A stretch of 64,000 nucleotides of DNA from NCBI RefSeq assembly GCF_002093625.1, contig NZ_MRWD01000006.1, positions 43,800-107,799 of the forward strand. The letters run 5' to 3'. The position numbers and the translations under genes were made by a program. The notes under the pieces are model-generated. The model was not told where the DNA came from. It searched no databases and was given only the letters and a program-made list of their open reading frames with translations. The stretch comes from Rouxiella silvae. GTDB lineage: Bacteria; Pseudomonadota; Gammaproteobacteria; Enterobacterales; Enterobacteriaceae. This document shows positions 29,412 to 38,397 of the stretch, in pieces. The first letter of the stretch is position 1, and each line of letters begins with the position of its first letter.

Positions 29412-30058
29412 TGTAGCGTCACCTTTTGAGCAAATTGCTGGCCTAAATCCATGTCTTCCGGCGGTGCATCGGCTTTATCAAGCGATAAGGCATAGGCCTG
29501 CAGCGACGAATTGGGCGCAGGGGTAAATAAAGAAAGCTTACAGCTGGCCTGCGCATCGGCTGGAAGATGCAGCGCTTGCGCATCTTTATAGGTCATATCA
29601 ACGAAATAACTGGGATCGAAGGTCGAAATAATCAACGGTTTTCCGGCCAGTGCGGCAGGCTCTGCTAGCGGAATAACAAATTCCAGCACGGCTTTATTTG
29701 CGCTGCGTGAAAGCTGATACTCACTGGGCAGACGCATGTATCGCACAGGTTTGCCGTCGCGATAAACGTCGGTGAAATAGTGCTGCGCCATGACCCGCGC
29801 CATCACTTCTGCCGCCAGCTTCTTCCACACTTCTGAACCCGGCGCAGCCTTACCTGCGTCATAAAGCAGATCGGCAGAGGTAATCTCATCCATGGTCCAA
29901 ACCATTTTAAGGCCCACCAGCGCACTGTCCTTGGTGACCAACGTCGTTTGCATGTCGATAAAACTGTGTGGGTGAGCCAGCGCTGGAGCGGACATTCCCC
30001 CCAGCAGCGCAATACCCAGCAGCAGACAGCCTCTCTTAAAAGCGGCATAAGCTGTCAT
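29402..30058 (-). CDS. zevA: DUF1007 periplasmic protein, ZevA-like
   Basis: 218 residues from ATG 30058; a TTG 8 codons upstream is possible. A signal peptide (LLGIALLGGMSAPALA) precedes the mature start HPHSFID, the hallmark of DUF1007, whose histidines probably bind metal. ZevA is the periplasmic partner of ZevB in Haemophilus zinc uptake. The gene overlaps zevB and lies 57 bases downstream of a Zur-type palindrome. Confidence 0.82.
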   Translation of the reverse strand: MTAYAAFKRGCLLLGIALLGGMSAPALAHPHSFIDMQTTLVTKDSALVGLKMVWTMDEITSADLLYDAGKAAPGSEVWKKLAAEVMARVMAQHYFTDVYRDGKPVRYMRLPSEYQLSRSANKAVLEFVIPLAEPAALAGKPLIISTFDPSYFVDMTYKDAQALHLPADAQASCKLSLFTPAPNSSLQAYALSLDKADAPPEDMDLGQQFAQKVTLQCQ

Positions 30059-30115
30059 CGGGCGCGGTTTTAGTCTTTCCAAAAGTGTGTCCGAAAGCGA
30101 ATAATTGACAATATT

Positions 30116-30130
30116 TGTTATAAAGTAACA
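30116..30130 (-). promoter_or_regulatory. Zur-like operator upstream of zevA
   Basis: TGTTA-TAAAG-TAACA is a perfect 5-base inverted repeat with a 5-base centre, the same spacing and half-sites as the enterobacterial Zur consensus (TGTTATANTATAACA). It lies where the zevAB promoter should be. Confidence 0.6.
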
Positions 30131-30280
30131 TCTTAAAACAAATCTATTAACCCAATCACCCTAAATAACTGTGATCTGAGTTGTAAGCCGGTGTAAAACC
30201 CCGATCGGCAGCACATTGAAGTACCTATGATTTGCTATGCTATCCTAAGAATTTTCAACATAATGAATACGGAAGGTGAT

Positions 30281-31561
30281 ATGAGCCTGGACACCTCCCC
30301 TGTGCCTGAGCTCTCCGCTCAACAACGACGCTGCAATCTTTTGTTGATGTTGTATGCGCCATTAGAGGCGGTGCAACTGGAGAACGCGAATCAACTCAAT
30401 GGCGTAGATCTCCCCACCACGCAAAAAGATATTGCACAGCTTAGCGAAGAAGTTCAGCGCCTGCATCGGCTGAGCATTTACGTGTCTGACACACTGCACT
30501 GCCAGCTTGGCGGCAGTCTGCTCGATAAAAGGATTTGTTTGATCAACGGACTGCGACGGGCGATAAGAAGCAGCCCCGAGTTTATCCACCAATATTTTGC
30601 TCCGCTGTTAGAACAAACGCTCAGCCAAAAATCCGACGTTGACTACCTTCATTATCAGCAGCAGTTTCCACGCCTGATCGCACGCCTGTCGCAGTTGCTT
30701 AATCGCGAATTCAGCGCCCGCGACGAGCAATTTTTGCAGCTCTACTTTCAACTCTGCCTGTGGCAAAACATTGTGCCTACTGAGTTAGCTTTCACCGATG
30801 TACAGCGGCAATGGCTGCACGATAAACCTGAATATGCCGCCGCAACGCTCATCTACGACAAGCTGCAAACGCTTTGTGAAGCCAGCATCGCCGAGTGTGA
30901 ACGGGACTTTTTTGCCCTACTGCTGACGTTAATAAAAAATCACAGCTACGACAGCTCTGGATCGGTTGAGGATCTCAAGCTGATGCGGCAGGTTGAAGAG
31001 CTGGTGGCTAATTTTCAAGACGTTTCCGGCATGACCTTCAGCAGCTATGAGGGATTGATAAGCCAGCTTTTTGCCCATCTTGGCCCCGCCATCGAGCGCT
31101 GCCGTTTCGATATTACGGTAGACAGTCAGCTGCAAGATGAAGTTAACCGCATGTATCCCCGCCTGATGCGCACCACGCACGATGCGCTGCAGGGATTCAA
31201 AACCGCCTATAGCATTAACTTTTCATCCGAAGAAGTGGGGTTGGTGGCGGTGATTTTTGGTGCCTGGCTCATGCAGGGCAATGCGTTGCAGGAGAAACAA
31301 ATTTTACTGCTGACGCACTCGAATCCTGATTTGGAACAGGCGGTAGAGCAGCAGATCCGCGAAGCGACGCTGATGCCGCTAAACATAAAATATCAAACGC
31401 TGGACGAATTTCACCAGCAGGGCGCGCCGAGCGGCGTTTCGATGATAGTCACCCCTTACGCCACCCAAACTATCGATGCCGATCCGCTAATTATCTACAC
31501 CCAACTTCCTCTCACCAAAGAAGAAAGAAAAAGAATTCGCTCATTGTTAGAAGCACAGTAA
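30281..31561 (+). CDS. csiE: Stationary-phase inducible protein CsiE
   Basis: 426 residues from ATG 30281 (MSLDTSPVPELSAQQRR), which has the ribosome binding site GGAAGGTGAT and gives exactly the E. coli length. The family carries PRD-like modules; the C-terminal half (EEVGLVAVIFGAWLMQGN and EKQILLLTHSN) is the best-conserved part. CsiE is induced in stationary phase under CRP/sigma-S control in E. coli; its molecular role is unknown. It diverges from zevAB. Confidence 0.92.
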   Translation: MSLDTSPVPELSAQQRRCNLLLMLYAPLEAVQLENANQLNGVDLPTTQKDIAQLSEEVQRLHRLSIYVSDTLHCQLGGSLLDKRICLINGLRRAIRSSPEFIHQYFAPLLEQTLSQKSDVDYLHYQQQFPRLIARLSQLLNREFSARDEQFLQLYFQLCLWQNIVPTELAFTDVQRQWLHDKPEYAAATLIYDKLQTLCEASIAECERDFFALLLTLIKNHSYDSSGSVEDLKLMRQVEELVANFQDVSGMTFSSYEGLISQLFAHLGPAIERCRFDITVDSQLQDEVNRMYPRLMRTTHDALQGFKTAYSINFSSEEVGLVAVIFGAWLMQGNALQEKQILLLTHSNPDLEQAVEQQIREATLMPLNIKYQTLDEFHQQGAPSGVSMIVTPYATQTIDADPLIIYTQLPLTKEERKRIRSLLEAQ

Positions 31562-31601
31562 TTCGTTGCACGCATTGTGTGACCTAGCGCAATTTATCTC
31601 T

Positions 31602-31644
31602 CGGCTCTTCCCATAGACTGATTTTTTACTCATGGAAAGAGCCG
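31602..31644 (+). promoter_or_regulatory. 5'-UTR hairpin covering a Shine-Dalgarno sequence
   Basis: CGGCTCTT (31602-31609) pairs with AAGAGCCG (31637-31644), and the stem extends through CCAT/ATGG and further partial pairs around a T-rich loop. The likely Shine-Dalgarno GGAAAGAG (31634-31641), 9 bases before the ATG at 31651, is entirely inside the right arm. This could be a translational switch such as a thermosensor, but it may also be a leftover terminator stem of csiE. Confidence 0.45.
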
Positions 31645-31650
31645 AATAAA

Positions 31651-32796
31651 ATGCCACATAATGCAATTCAGAACACAACACATAAAAATATTAATACCAT
31701 TTCGGCGAGGCTGAGGGAGACGGATAGTTCTTTGCATCCAGAACCGTCGTCGTCACGTCTTGCTGCCCATCATATTAGCAATAGCCATCAACAACCGCAT
31801 AGTCAGTATGTTCCGACAAAGGCTGATCAATTATCAAATTCAAATTATCAAAAAACCCCTCTCGAATGCGTTATCAAAAGAACGCTCTGCGGATCAATTG
31901 GAAAATTTAAAATTTCCCAACAAATAATGAAAAATGAAATACTGGCGCTGCCCATGATAATTTCGGAGGAACATAAAGAATTTATTAATCAGAAAGCGGC
32001 GAACTATGCATCCGCATGCGGTTTGAATGAAAGTTATGAGATTGACTATGAAAGTTCAGACTCAGAATCTATCGCGCAAACCACGCGTTATACACCCGAT
32101 CAAACAGCGACCTTTGATACGGCAAAAAGAAAAGCTTTCTCACCCGACCTTATTGAGATTCAATCAATCACCGGTGAGTTTACTCCTGTTAAGTTAACTT
32201 CGGGTCAATCGTTAAAAGAGAGGTGGGCTATGGCTAAAGGCTTGGTGAGTTTTCTAAAAAAATCAACAGATGAAGGACATCTATACCGAGAACCTTTCGA
32301 AACATTTAAATTTTTCAACGAAAATCATTTGGAACAAAACCACAAATCTGGAGAAATCAGGTTCTCATTGAAAGGTTATATTTTAAATTGCATGCTAGAT
32401 AAATATAACCCTTTTGGTAGATCAACGGAAATTACTCATGATATAAAATACGGTGCTGATTTTATCAAGAATGAATATTTGACATATCGCTTTGCTCCAG
32501 AGATATTTAGATCATATCCGAAACTTGATAAAGCGATTATTTATTCTTTATCAATAACGCTAGCTGAAATCTTGACCATTGATATCAACGATATAAAGGA
32601 CGAATTTTCGGTAAAAATAAGCAATCTGCTTGCAGATATGCAACACACTTTTCGCAAAGGAAGACCCGATTTTGAACTTGTGTATAGAGAGTTTTTAGCT
32701 CTAAGTGAACAGATGGAGCATGAGATAAAACAAGAAAGCCAGGGCTATGAGTCCCCATTTTTAAACTATTTTAAAAAAAATATCGCGAAGCAATAA
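31651..32796 (+). CDS. AT-rich orphan protein of unknown function
   Basis: 381 residues not recognised from any family. It is much richer in A and T than its neighbours and favours AAA, ATT and TTA codons, which suggests recent acquisition. Residues 1-70 are rich in Ser, Asn, Gln and His and look disordered (SSSRLAAHHISNSHQQPHSQ). Residues 75-381 look folded, largely helical and charged, with no signal peptide or membrane segment. This layout resembles type III effectors, but no chaperone or secretion gene lies nearby, so that is only a suggestion. A hairpin covers the ribosome binding site, and the gene shares a bidirectional terminator with glyA. Confidence 0.75.
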   Translation: MPHNAIQNTTHKNINTISARLRETDSSLHPEPSSSRLAAHHISNSHQQPHSQYVPTKADQLSNSNYQKTPLECVIKRTLCGSIGKFKISQQIMKNEILALPMIISEEHKEFINQKAANYASACGLNESYEIDYESSDSESIAQTTRYTPDQTATFDTAKRKAFSPDLIEIQSITGEFTPVKLTSGQSLKERWAMAKGLVSFLKKSTDEGHLYREPFETFKFFNENHLEQNHKSGEIRFSLKGYILNCMLDKYNPFGRSTEITHDIKYGADFIKNEYLTYRFAPEIFRSYPKLDKAIIYSLSITLAEILTIDINDIKDEFSVKISNLLADMQHTFRKGRPDFELVYREFLALSEQMEHEIKQESQGYESPFLNYFKKNIAKQ

Positions 32797-32822
32797 GTTA
32801 ACAGACAAAAAAGTGGGTATAA

Positions 32823-32850
32823 AAAAACCACGTCCTGAAACGTGGTTTTT
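32823..32850. terminator. Bidirectional terminator between the orphan gene and glyA
   Basis: CCACGT (32828-32833) with ACGTGG (32840-32845), flanked by runs of As and Ts on both sides. It serves glyA (minus) and the orphan gene (plus). Confidence 0.88.
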
Positions 32851-32868
32851 GCTGCCGCAAAGTCGAGA

Positions 32869-34122
32869 TTATGCGTACACAGGGAAGCGTGCGCAGATAT
32901 CCAGGACTTTTTGCTTAACGCGTTCGATGGTCGCTTCATCGTTCAGATTGTCGAGAACGTCGCAAATCCAGCCTGCCAGTTCACACACTTCAGCTTCTTT
33001 GAAGCCGCGACGGGTAACGGCTGGCGTACCGATACGTATACCAGACGTCACAAACGGGCTCTTCGGATCGTTAGGTACGCTGTTTTTGTTAACGGTAATG
33101 TTCGCGCGACCCAGTGCGGCATCGGCTTCTTTACCGGTCAGGCCTTTCTCAACCAGGTCTAGCAGGAACAGGTGGTTGTGAGTACCGCCAGAAACGACTT
33201 TGTAACCGCGCTCAAGCACCACTTCAACCATGGCTTTCGCGTTGATGGCAACCTGCTGCTGGTAAGCCTTGAACTCAGGCTCCATCGCTTCTTTCAGCGC
33301 AACCGCTTTACCGGCGATCACGTGCATCAATGGACCGCCCTGACCACCTGGGAACACCGCAGAGTTCAGTTTTTTGTACAGGTCTTCGTCGCCGCCTTTA
33401 GCCAGGATCAGGCCACCGCGTGGACCCGCCAGGGTTTTGTGCGTAGTGGTGGTAACGATGTGGGCATGTGGAACCGGGTTAGGGTATACGCCTGCCGCAA
33501 TCAGACCGGCTACGTGAGCCATATCAACGAAGAACCATGCGTCGATGCTGTCTGCGATTTCACGCATTTTTGCCCAGTCAACCACGCCGGAGAATGCAGA
33601 GAAACCACCGATGATCATTTTCGGCTTGTATTTCTCAGCCTGACGCGCCAGATCTTCGTAATCGATTTTGCCGGTTTCGTCGATACCGTAAGGCACCACG
33701 TTGTAGAGCTTGCCAGACAGGTTAACCGGAGAACCGTGAGTCAGGTGACCACCGTGTGCCAGGTTCATCCCCAAAATAGTATCGCCTGGTTGCAGCAGAG
33801 CAGTATAAACCGCGAAGTTAGCCTGTGAGCCGGAGTGGGGTTGAACGTTTGCGTAATCAGCACCGAACAACTCTTTTGCACGGTCGATAGCCAATTGCTC
33901 AACGATGTCAACGTATTCACAGCCGCCGTAGTAACGCTTGCCCGGATAGCCTTCGGCATATTTGTTGGTCAGTTGAGAACCCTGAGCCTGCATAACGCGC
34001 GGGCTGGTGTAGTTTTCTGACGCAATCAGCTCGATATGCTCTTCCTGACGTACGACTTCCTGCTCCATTGCATGCCACAGTTCGGCATCATAATCGGCAA
34101 TGTTCATTTCACGCTTTAACAT
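32869..34122 (-). CDS. glyA: Serine hydroxymethyltransferase
   Basis: PLP enzyme interconverting serine and glycine with tetrahydrofolate, the main source of one-carbon units. From ATG 34122 ([11 protein letters not shown], with GGAG upstream) it has 417 residues, identical in length to E. coli. The PLP lysine is in [14 protein letters not shown], and [11 protein letters not shown] and [12 protein letters not shown] are intact. It diverges from hmp, the common enteric arrangement; the 345-base region between them holds the hmp operator, and I see no clear MetR or PurR site in it. Confidence 0.98.
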   Translation of the reverse strand: MLKREMNIADYDAELWHAMEQEVVRQEEHIELIASENYTSPRVMQAQGSQLTNKYAEGYPGKRYYGGCEYVDIVEQLAIDRAKELFGADYANVQPHSGSQANFAVYTALLQPGDTILGMNLAHGGHLTHGSPVNLSGKLYNVVPYGIDETGKIDYEDLARQAEKYKPKMIIGGFSAFSGVVDWAKMREIADSIDAWFFVDMAHVAGLIAAGVYPNPVPHAHIVTTTTHKTLAGPRGGLILAKGGDEDLYKKLNSAVFPGGQGGPLMHVIAGKAVALKEAMEPEFKAYQQQVAINAKAMVEVVLERGYKVVSGGTHNHLFLLDLVEKGLTGKEADAALGRANITVNKNSVPNDPKSPFVTSGIRIGTPAVTRRGFKEAEVCELAGWICDVLDNLNDEATIERVKQKVLDICARFPVYA

Positions 34123-34395
34123 CTGCATCTCCTGACTCAACAAACTTTAATAAGCCCCTAACGGGTTCTGGCGCACAGTGTAAACTGTTTCGCCCCCGTT
34201 GGCATAGTCTCTACAAGAGGTTTTTAAGCAAACGATTGGCTACCCGTGGCACAAGGCTTTGATCTGCTATAGACATTCCCTGCTCAAGCGACTTTTCTTC
34301 ACTCTTGCATGCAAATTTTTCAGCTTTGTGAGCCAGCACGCAAGGATCTGCTTTTCCTTTAAAAAGATAAGGGTATTTACAAATTGAGCGGCTAG

Positions 34396-34426
34396 CTATA
34401 ACATGCATTTAAAATACATGTTATAG
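34396..34426 (+). promoter_or_regulatory. NsrR-like operator of hmp
   Basis: AACATGCATTT then AAAATACATGTT (34400-34422) matches the NsrR consensus half-sites (AANATGCATTT). The dyad extends outward to CTATAACATG and CATGTTATAG, so 31 bases form a nearly perfect palindrome. It lies 42 bases upstream of the hmp ATG. NsrR is a nitric-oxide-sensing Fe-S repressor. Confidence 0.7.
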
Positions 34427-34467
34427 CCGTTGTCAAAATTACCGGGCCGTGTCCCCAGGAGCTCTCA

Positions 34468-35673
34468 ATGCTAGACAGTCAAACTATTGCTATCGTCAAA
34501 TCCACTATTCCCGTTCTTGCCGCTACCGGACCTCGATTAACCGCCCACTTTTACGATCGCCTGTTCGAGCACAATCCTGAGTTGAAAGACACGTTTAACA
34601 TGAATAATCAGCGCAACGGGGACCAGCGTCAGGCGCTATTTGATGCCATTTGTGCCTATGCCGCCAATATTGAAAACCTCGCGGCCCTGCTTCCTGCGGT
34701 TGAACGGATTGCCCAAAAACACACCAGTCTTAATATTCGCCCCGAGCAGTATCAGGTGGTCGGCGAACATTTGCTGGCAACCCTTGACGAGCTGCTGAGT
34801 CCGGGACAAGAGGTGCTTGATGCCTGGGGTAAAGCCTACGGCGTGTTGGCTAATGTGTTTATTCAGCGTGAGTCCGCTATTTATCAAAGCAGCGAAAATC
34901 AGCTGGGTGGATGGCAAGGGACGCGTGCGTTTCGTATCAAAGAGAAGCAGCAGCAAAGCTCGCTGATTACCAGCTTTGAGCTTGAGCCAGTTGATAATCA
35001 GCCGATTGCAGATTTTAAAGCCGGGCAATATCTCGCCATTTACTTAAGCAAGGCGCAGTTGAACTGCGAAAAACATGAGGATCAGGAAATTCGCCAATAC
35101 TCGCTGACAAGGGCGTCTAATGGAAAAACATACCGCATTGCGGTGAAACGCGAGGCTATGGGCACGGTATCTAACTATCTGCACCAGCGGGCAAAGGTTG
35201 GTGACACGCTTTATCTGGCACCGCCCCACGGTGAATTTTATCTGGACGTCACGCCACAAACGCCGGTGGCGCTTATTTCCGGCGGCGTAGGCCAAACGCC
35301 GATGCTGGCGATGCTCAATCAGTTGGCGGCGCAGAAGCATCCGGCGGCAGTACAATGGATACATGCGGCGGAAAATAAACAGGTGCACGCCTTCGCCGAC
35401 GAAGTTAACGCACTTAAGGCCACACTGCCGCAGTTGCAAACACATGTCTGGTATCAGCACCCGAATGTGCTCGATTTACCGGGGGAAGATTATCAATATC
35501 AGGGACTACTGGATTTAAGCGCCGTCAAAACTGAACTAGCTGCCGATGGGATGCAGTTTTACCTGTGTGGACCGGTTGGATTTATGCAGTTTACCGCGCG
35601 CCAGCTGCTAGAGCTAGGTATTGAAGAAGCCCACATACATTACGAATGCTTTGGCCCACATAAGGTTATATAA
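34468..35673 (+). CDS. hmp: Nitric oxide dioxygenase (flavohemoprotein)
   Basis: Oxidises NO to nitrate with O2 and NAD(P)H in the cytoplasm. It has 401 residues: a globin domain (1-~140) with B10 Tyr29 and proximal His85 (QKHTSL), an FAD domain with RQYSLTRA, and an NAD domain with [14 protein letters not shown] and YLCGPVGFM. All catalytic elements are present. It diverges from glyA behind an NsrR-like box. Confidence 0.97.
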   Translation: MLDSQTIAIVKSTIPVLAATGPRLTAHFYDRLFEHNPELKDTFNMNNQRNGDQRQALFDAICAYAANIENLAALLPAVERIAQKHTSLNIRPEQYQVVGEHLLATLDELLSPGQEVLDAWGKAYGVLANVFIQRESAIYQSSENQLGGWQGTRAFRIKEKQQQSSLITSFELEPVDNQPIADFKAGQYLAIYLSKAQLNCEKHEDQEIRQYSLTRASNGKTYRIAVKREAMGTVSNYLHQRAKVGDTLYLAPPHGEFYLDVTPQTPVALISGGVGQTPMLAMLNQLAAQKHPAAVQWIHAAENKQVHAFADEVNALKATLPQLQTHVWYQHPNVLDLPGEDYQYQGLLDLSAVKTELAADGMQFYLCGPVGFMQFTARQLLELGIEEAHIHYECFGPHKVI

Positions 35674-35731
35674 CGAAAGGAAAGGCTTTGCGCAGGCACG
35701 CAAAACCGATAATGGCTGATGATAAAGTAGG

Positions 35732-35762
35732 TGCGGGCCGGTAAAATACTAACTGGCCCGCA
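35732..35762 (-). terminator. Hairpin downstream of glnB, weak terminator
   Basis: TGCGGGCC (35732-35739) pairs perfectly with GGCCCGCA (35755-35762) across 15 bases. The U-tract is poor on both strands, so termination is only plausible. It lies between the convergent ends of hmp and glnB. Confidence 0.45.
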
Positions 35763-35770
35763 AAGAGTGC

Positions 35771-36211
<441 letters not shown>

Positions 36212-36260
36212 TCATATCCCCGTCATGCTTAAAACGCAGCGAAATAACGGCAATCAATTT

Positions 36261-37601
36261 TTAAGACTCTTTAAAGTCGTTGGCTTCGAGTTCATGTCTT
36301 GAAAGCAGCTTATAGAACTCGGTTCGGTTGCGCCCGGCTATTCTCGCCGCCTGTGTCACATTGCCGCGTGTAATTTGTAAAAGCTTACGTAAATAGTGCA
36401 GCTCGAAGGTATTACGAGCTTCGACGAAGGTCGGCAGCGCCGTGTTTTCGCCTTCAAGCGCCTGTTCAACCAGAGCCTCGCTGATAACCGGTGCTGAGGT
36501 CAACGCCACGCACTGTTCTATTACGTTAACCAACTGGCGCACGTTGCCCGGCCAGCTCGCGGCCATCAGCCGCTTCATAGCATCGGTTGAAAAACTCCTG
36601 ACAAACGGCTTATGCCGCTGCGCCGCGGCGCGCAGCAGATGATTGGCCAAAAGCGGAATATCTTCTGCACGTTCGTTAAGCGCCGGTAGCTTGAGGTTAA
36701 CCACGTTCAGTCGGTAGAACAGATCCTCACGAAACTCGCCCTTCTCCATCGCTTTCGGCAAATCGCGGTGGGTGGCGGAAATAATGCGCACATTCACGTC
36801 GAGGTCGTGGTTACTGCCCAACGGCCGCACTTTGCGCTCCTGCAATACGCGCAGCAGCTTAACCTGCAAGGAGAGCGGCATGTCGCCTATTTCATCAAGA
36901 AACAGCGTGCCACCATCGGCTGCCTGAAACAGGCCTTCGCGACTGCTCACTGCGCCGGTAAACGCCCCTTTAGCGTGGCCAAACAGCTCGGACTCCAGCA
37001 GTTGCTCGGGTAATGCACCGCAGTTAATGGCAATAAAAGCCTTTTTACCTCGCGGGCTGGTGCGGTGAATTGCCTGCGCCAGCACCTCTTTACCCGTGCC
37101 ACTTTGGCCATTAATCAGCAGGCTAACGTCGGACTGTGCCACCATTTTGGCCTGCTCTAACAGACGCAGCATAACGGGGCTGCGCGTGACAATCTGTTCG
37201 CGCCAGCTTTCATCACCGGCCGGGGCAGACTGCGCCAACGCTTCATCAATCGCTTTATACAGGGCATCGCGGTCAACCGGCTTGGTCAAAAAGCCGAACA
37301 CGCCCTGCTGAGTGGCGGCCACGGCGTCGGGAATAGAACCGTGAGCGGTCAAAATAATCACCGGCATGCCGGGCTGATGCTTCTGGATCTCGGCGAACAG
37401 CGCCATGCCGTCCATTTCGTCCATTCGCAGATCGCTGAGCACCAAATCGACGCGCTCGCGGCGCAGCAGCTTTAATGCCTCTTCACCGCTGCCCGCCGTA
37501 CTTACCTGAAAACCTTCGCTTGAAAGGCGCATCCCAAGCAATTTCAACAGGCTGGGATCGTCATCTACCAGCAGTAAGCTGGCATTTCTCCGTGCGGTCA
37601 T
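36261..37601 (-). CDS. glrR: Sigma54-dependent response regulator GlrR (QseF)
   Basis: 446 residues: a receiver domain with phospho-acceptor Asp57 (LVLSDLRMDEMDG), an AAA+ domain with Walker A GQSGTGKE, the sigma54-contact motif GAFTGA (212-217) and FLDEIGDMPL, and a Fis-type helix-turn-helix at the C-terminus (NVTQAARIAGRNRTEFYKLL). Activated by GlrK, it drives glmY transcription from a sigma54 promoter. Such a promoter and candidate GlrR sites are present upstream of glrK. Confidence 0.97.
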   Translation of the reverse strand: MTARRNASLLLVDDDPSLLKLLGMRLSSEGFQVSTAGSGEEALKLLRRERVDLVLSDLRMDEMDGMALFAEIQKHQPGMPVIILTAHGSIPDAVAATQQGVFGFLTKPVDRDALYKAIDEALAQSAPAGDESWREQIVTRSPVMLRLLEQAKMVAQSDVSLLINGQSGTGKEVLAQAIHRTSPRGKKAFIAINCGALPEQLLESELFGHAKGAFTGAVSSREGLFQAADGGTLFLDEIGDMPLSLQVKLLRVLQERKVRPLGSNHDLDVNVRIISATHRDLPKAMEKGEFREDLFYRLNVVNLKLPALNERAEDIPLLANHLLRAAAQRHKPFVRSFSTDAMKRLMAASWPGNVRQLVNVIEQCVALTSAPVISEALVEQALEGENTALPTFVEARNTFELHYLRKLLQITRGNVTQAARIAGRNRTEFYKLLSRHELEANDFKES

Positions 37602-38380
37602 TTGTCTCCCGTCGATTTTAACTGTAGGCCTTTGGGCGGAACGTAGGTGTCTTTAGCCTGAACGTTGGAGCCGGTGCTGCTTCGGCCGGTTGCCGCGGGC
37701 GTGGCGTCGCCGTCGGGTATTTCACCCTGCAGCTGCTTGCGCGAAGAGAGCTGTCGCTCGATATCGGTCAAATTCTCGAGCTTGCGGCGCGTGTCCGCTA
37801 GGCTATCCTGCAACTCTTTTTGCTGCAGGGACATCTCGCCTATTTTAGTTTCATTAGCAGTCTGCTGGCGCGAATTACGCGCTTTTTCATCTTCAAAAGC
37901 GATTTGCAGCGACTGACGCTCTCGCCACAGCTGCACCAACGGACGAATATTACCCGGCATCTGCCCGCGATAGTCACTCACATTGTTAAGCAACGTTCTG
38001 CGTTGCGACAAATCAGGGTCCGCGCCGGCGGCTAAAATACTTTGTTTAAAGATATTAGCCCATCCTGACGCAGGAATGAGCGCGGCCTGATAACTCGCCT
38101 GCGTGTTGCTCATACGATCAGAGCAGTCCATCGCCCGCAGCCAGTACAGTGAGTTGGTCAACGTGGCGCTGTCGTCGAGCGACCAAAGGGTTTCACAGGG
38201 CGCAATGCGGAAGTCGATCACTTTACTGCCGGGAATAACGTCTTCGACCGGCTGATAGAGTCCCTCGCCTTTGTCACGCGTGCAGCCGGTAAGCAGGATC
38301 GGTGTCAGCACGATCGGCGCGATAATCCTGGGCATGAAAAAGCCAAAACGGCTCAAAAAAGAGAAAAATCTTGTCTGCAT
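37598..38380 (-). CDS. qseG: Lipoprotein QseG (YfhG)
   Basis: 260-residue outer-membrane lipoprotein encoded between the kinase and regulator, which in E. coli binds GlrK/QseE and modulates its signalling. The lipobox LLTGC is preceded by an unusually long N-region. Mature-part cysteines (PCETLW and MDCSDR) match the family, and residues ~170-225 look like a coiled coil. It overlaps glrR by 4 bases and follows glrK by 17, so the three are coexpressed. Confidence 0.93.
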   Translation of the reverse strand: MQTRFFSFLSRFGFFMPRIIAPIVLTPILLTGCTRDKGEGLYQPVEDVIPGSKVIDFRIAPCETLWSLDDSATLTNSLYWLRAMDCSDRMSNTQASYQAALIPASGWANIFKQSILAAGADPDLSQRRTLLNNVSDYRGQMPGNIRPLVQLWRERQSLQIAFEDEKARNSRQQTANETKIGEMSLQQKELQDSLADTRRKLENLTDIERQLSSRKQLQGEIPDGDATPAATGRSSTGSNVQAKDTYVPPKGLQLKSTGDK

Positions 38381-38397
38381 GGTTTGATTATACTCAG

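Noticed and set aside
34211..34408. 65-codon minus-strand frame between glyA and hmp
   Set aside because: It overlaps the hmp operator, has no good ribosome binding site and shows no family-like sequence.
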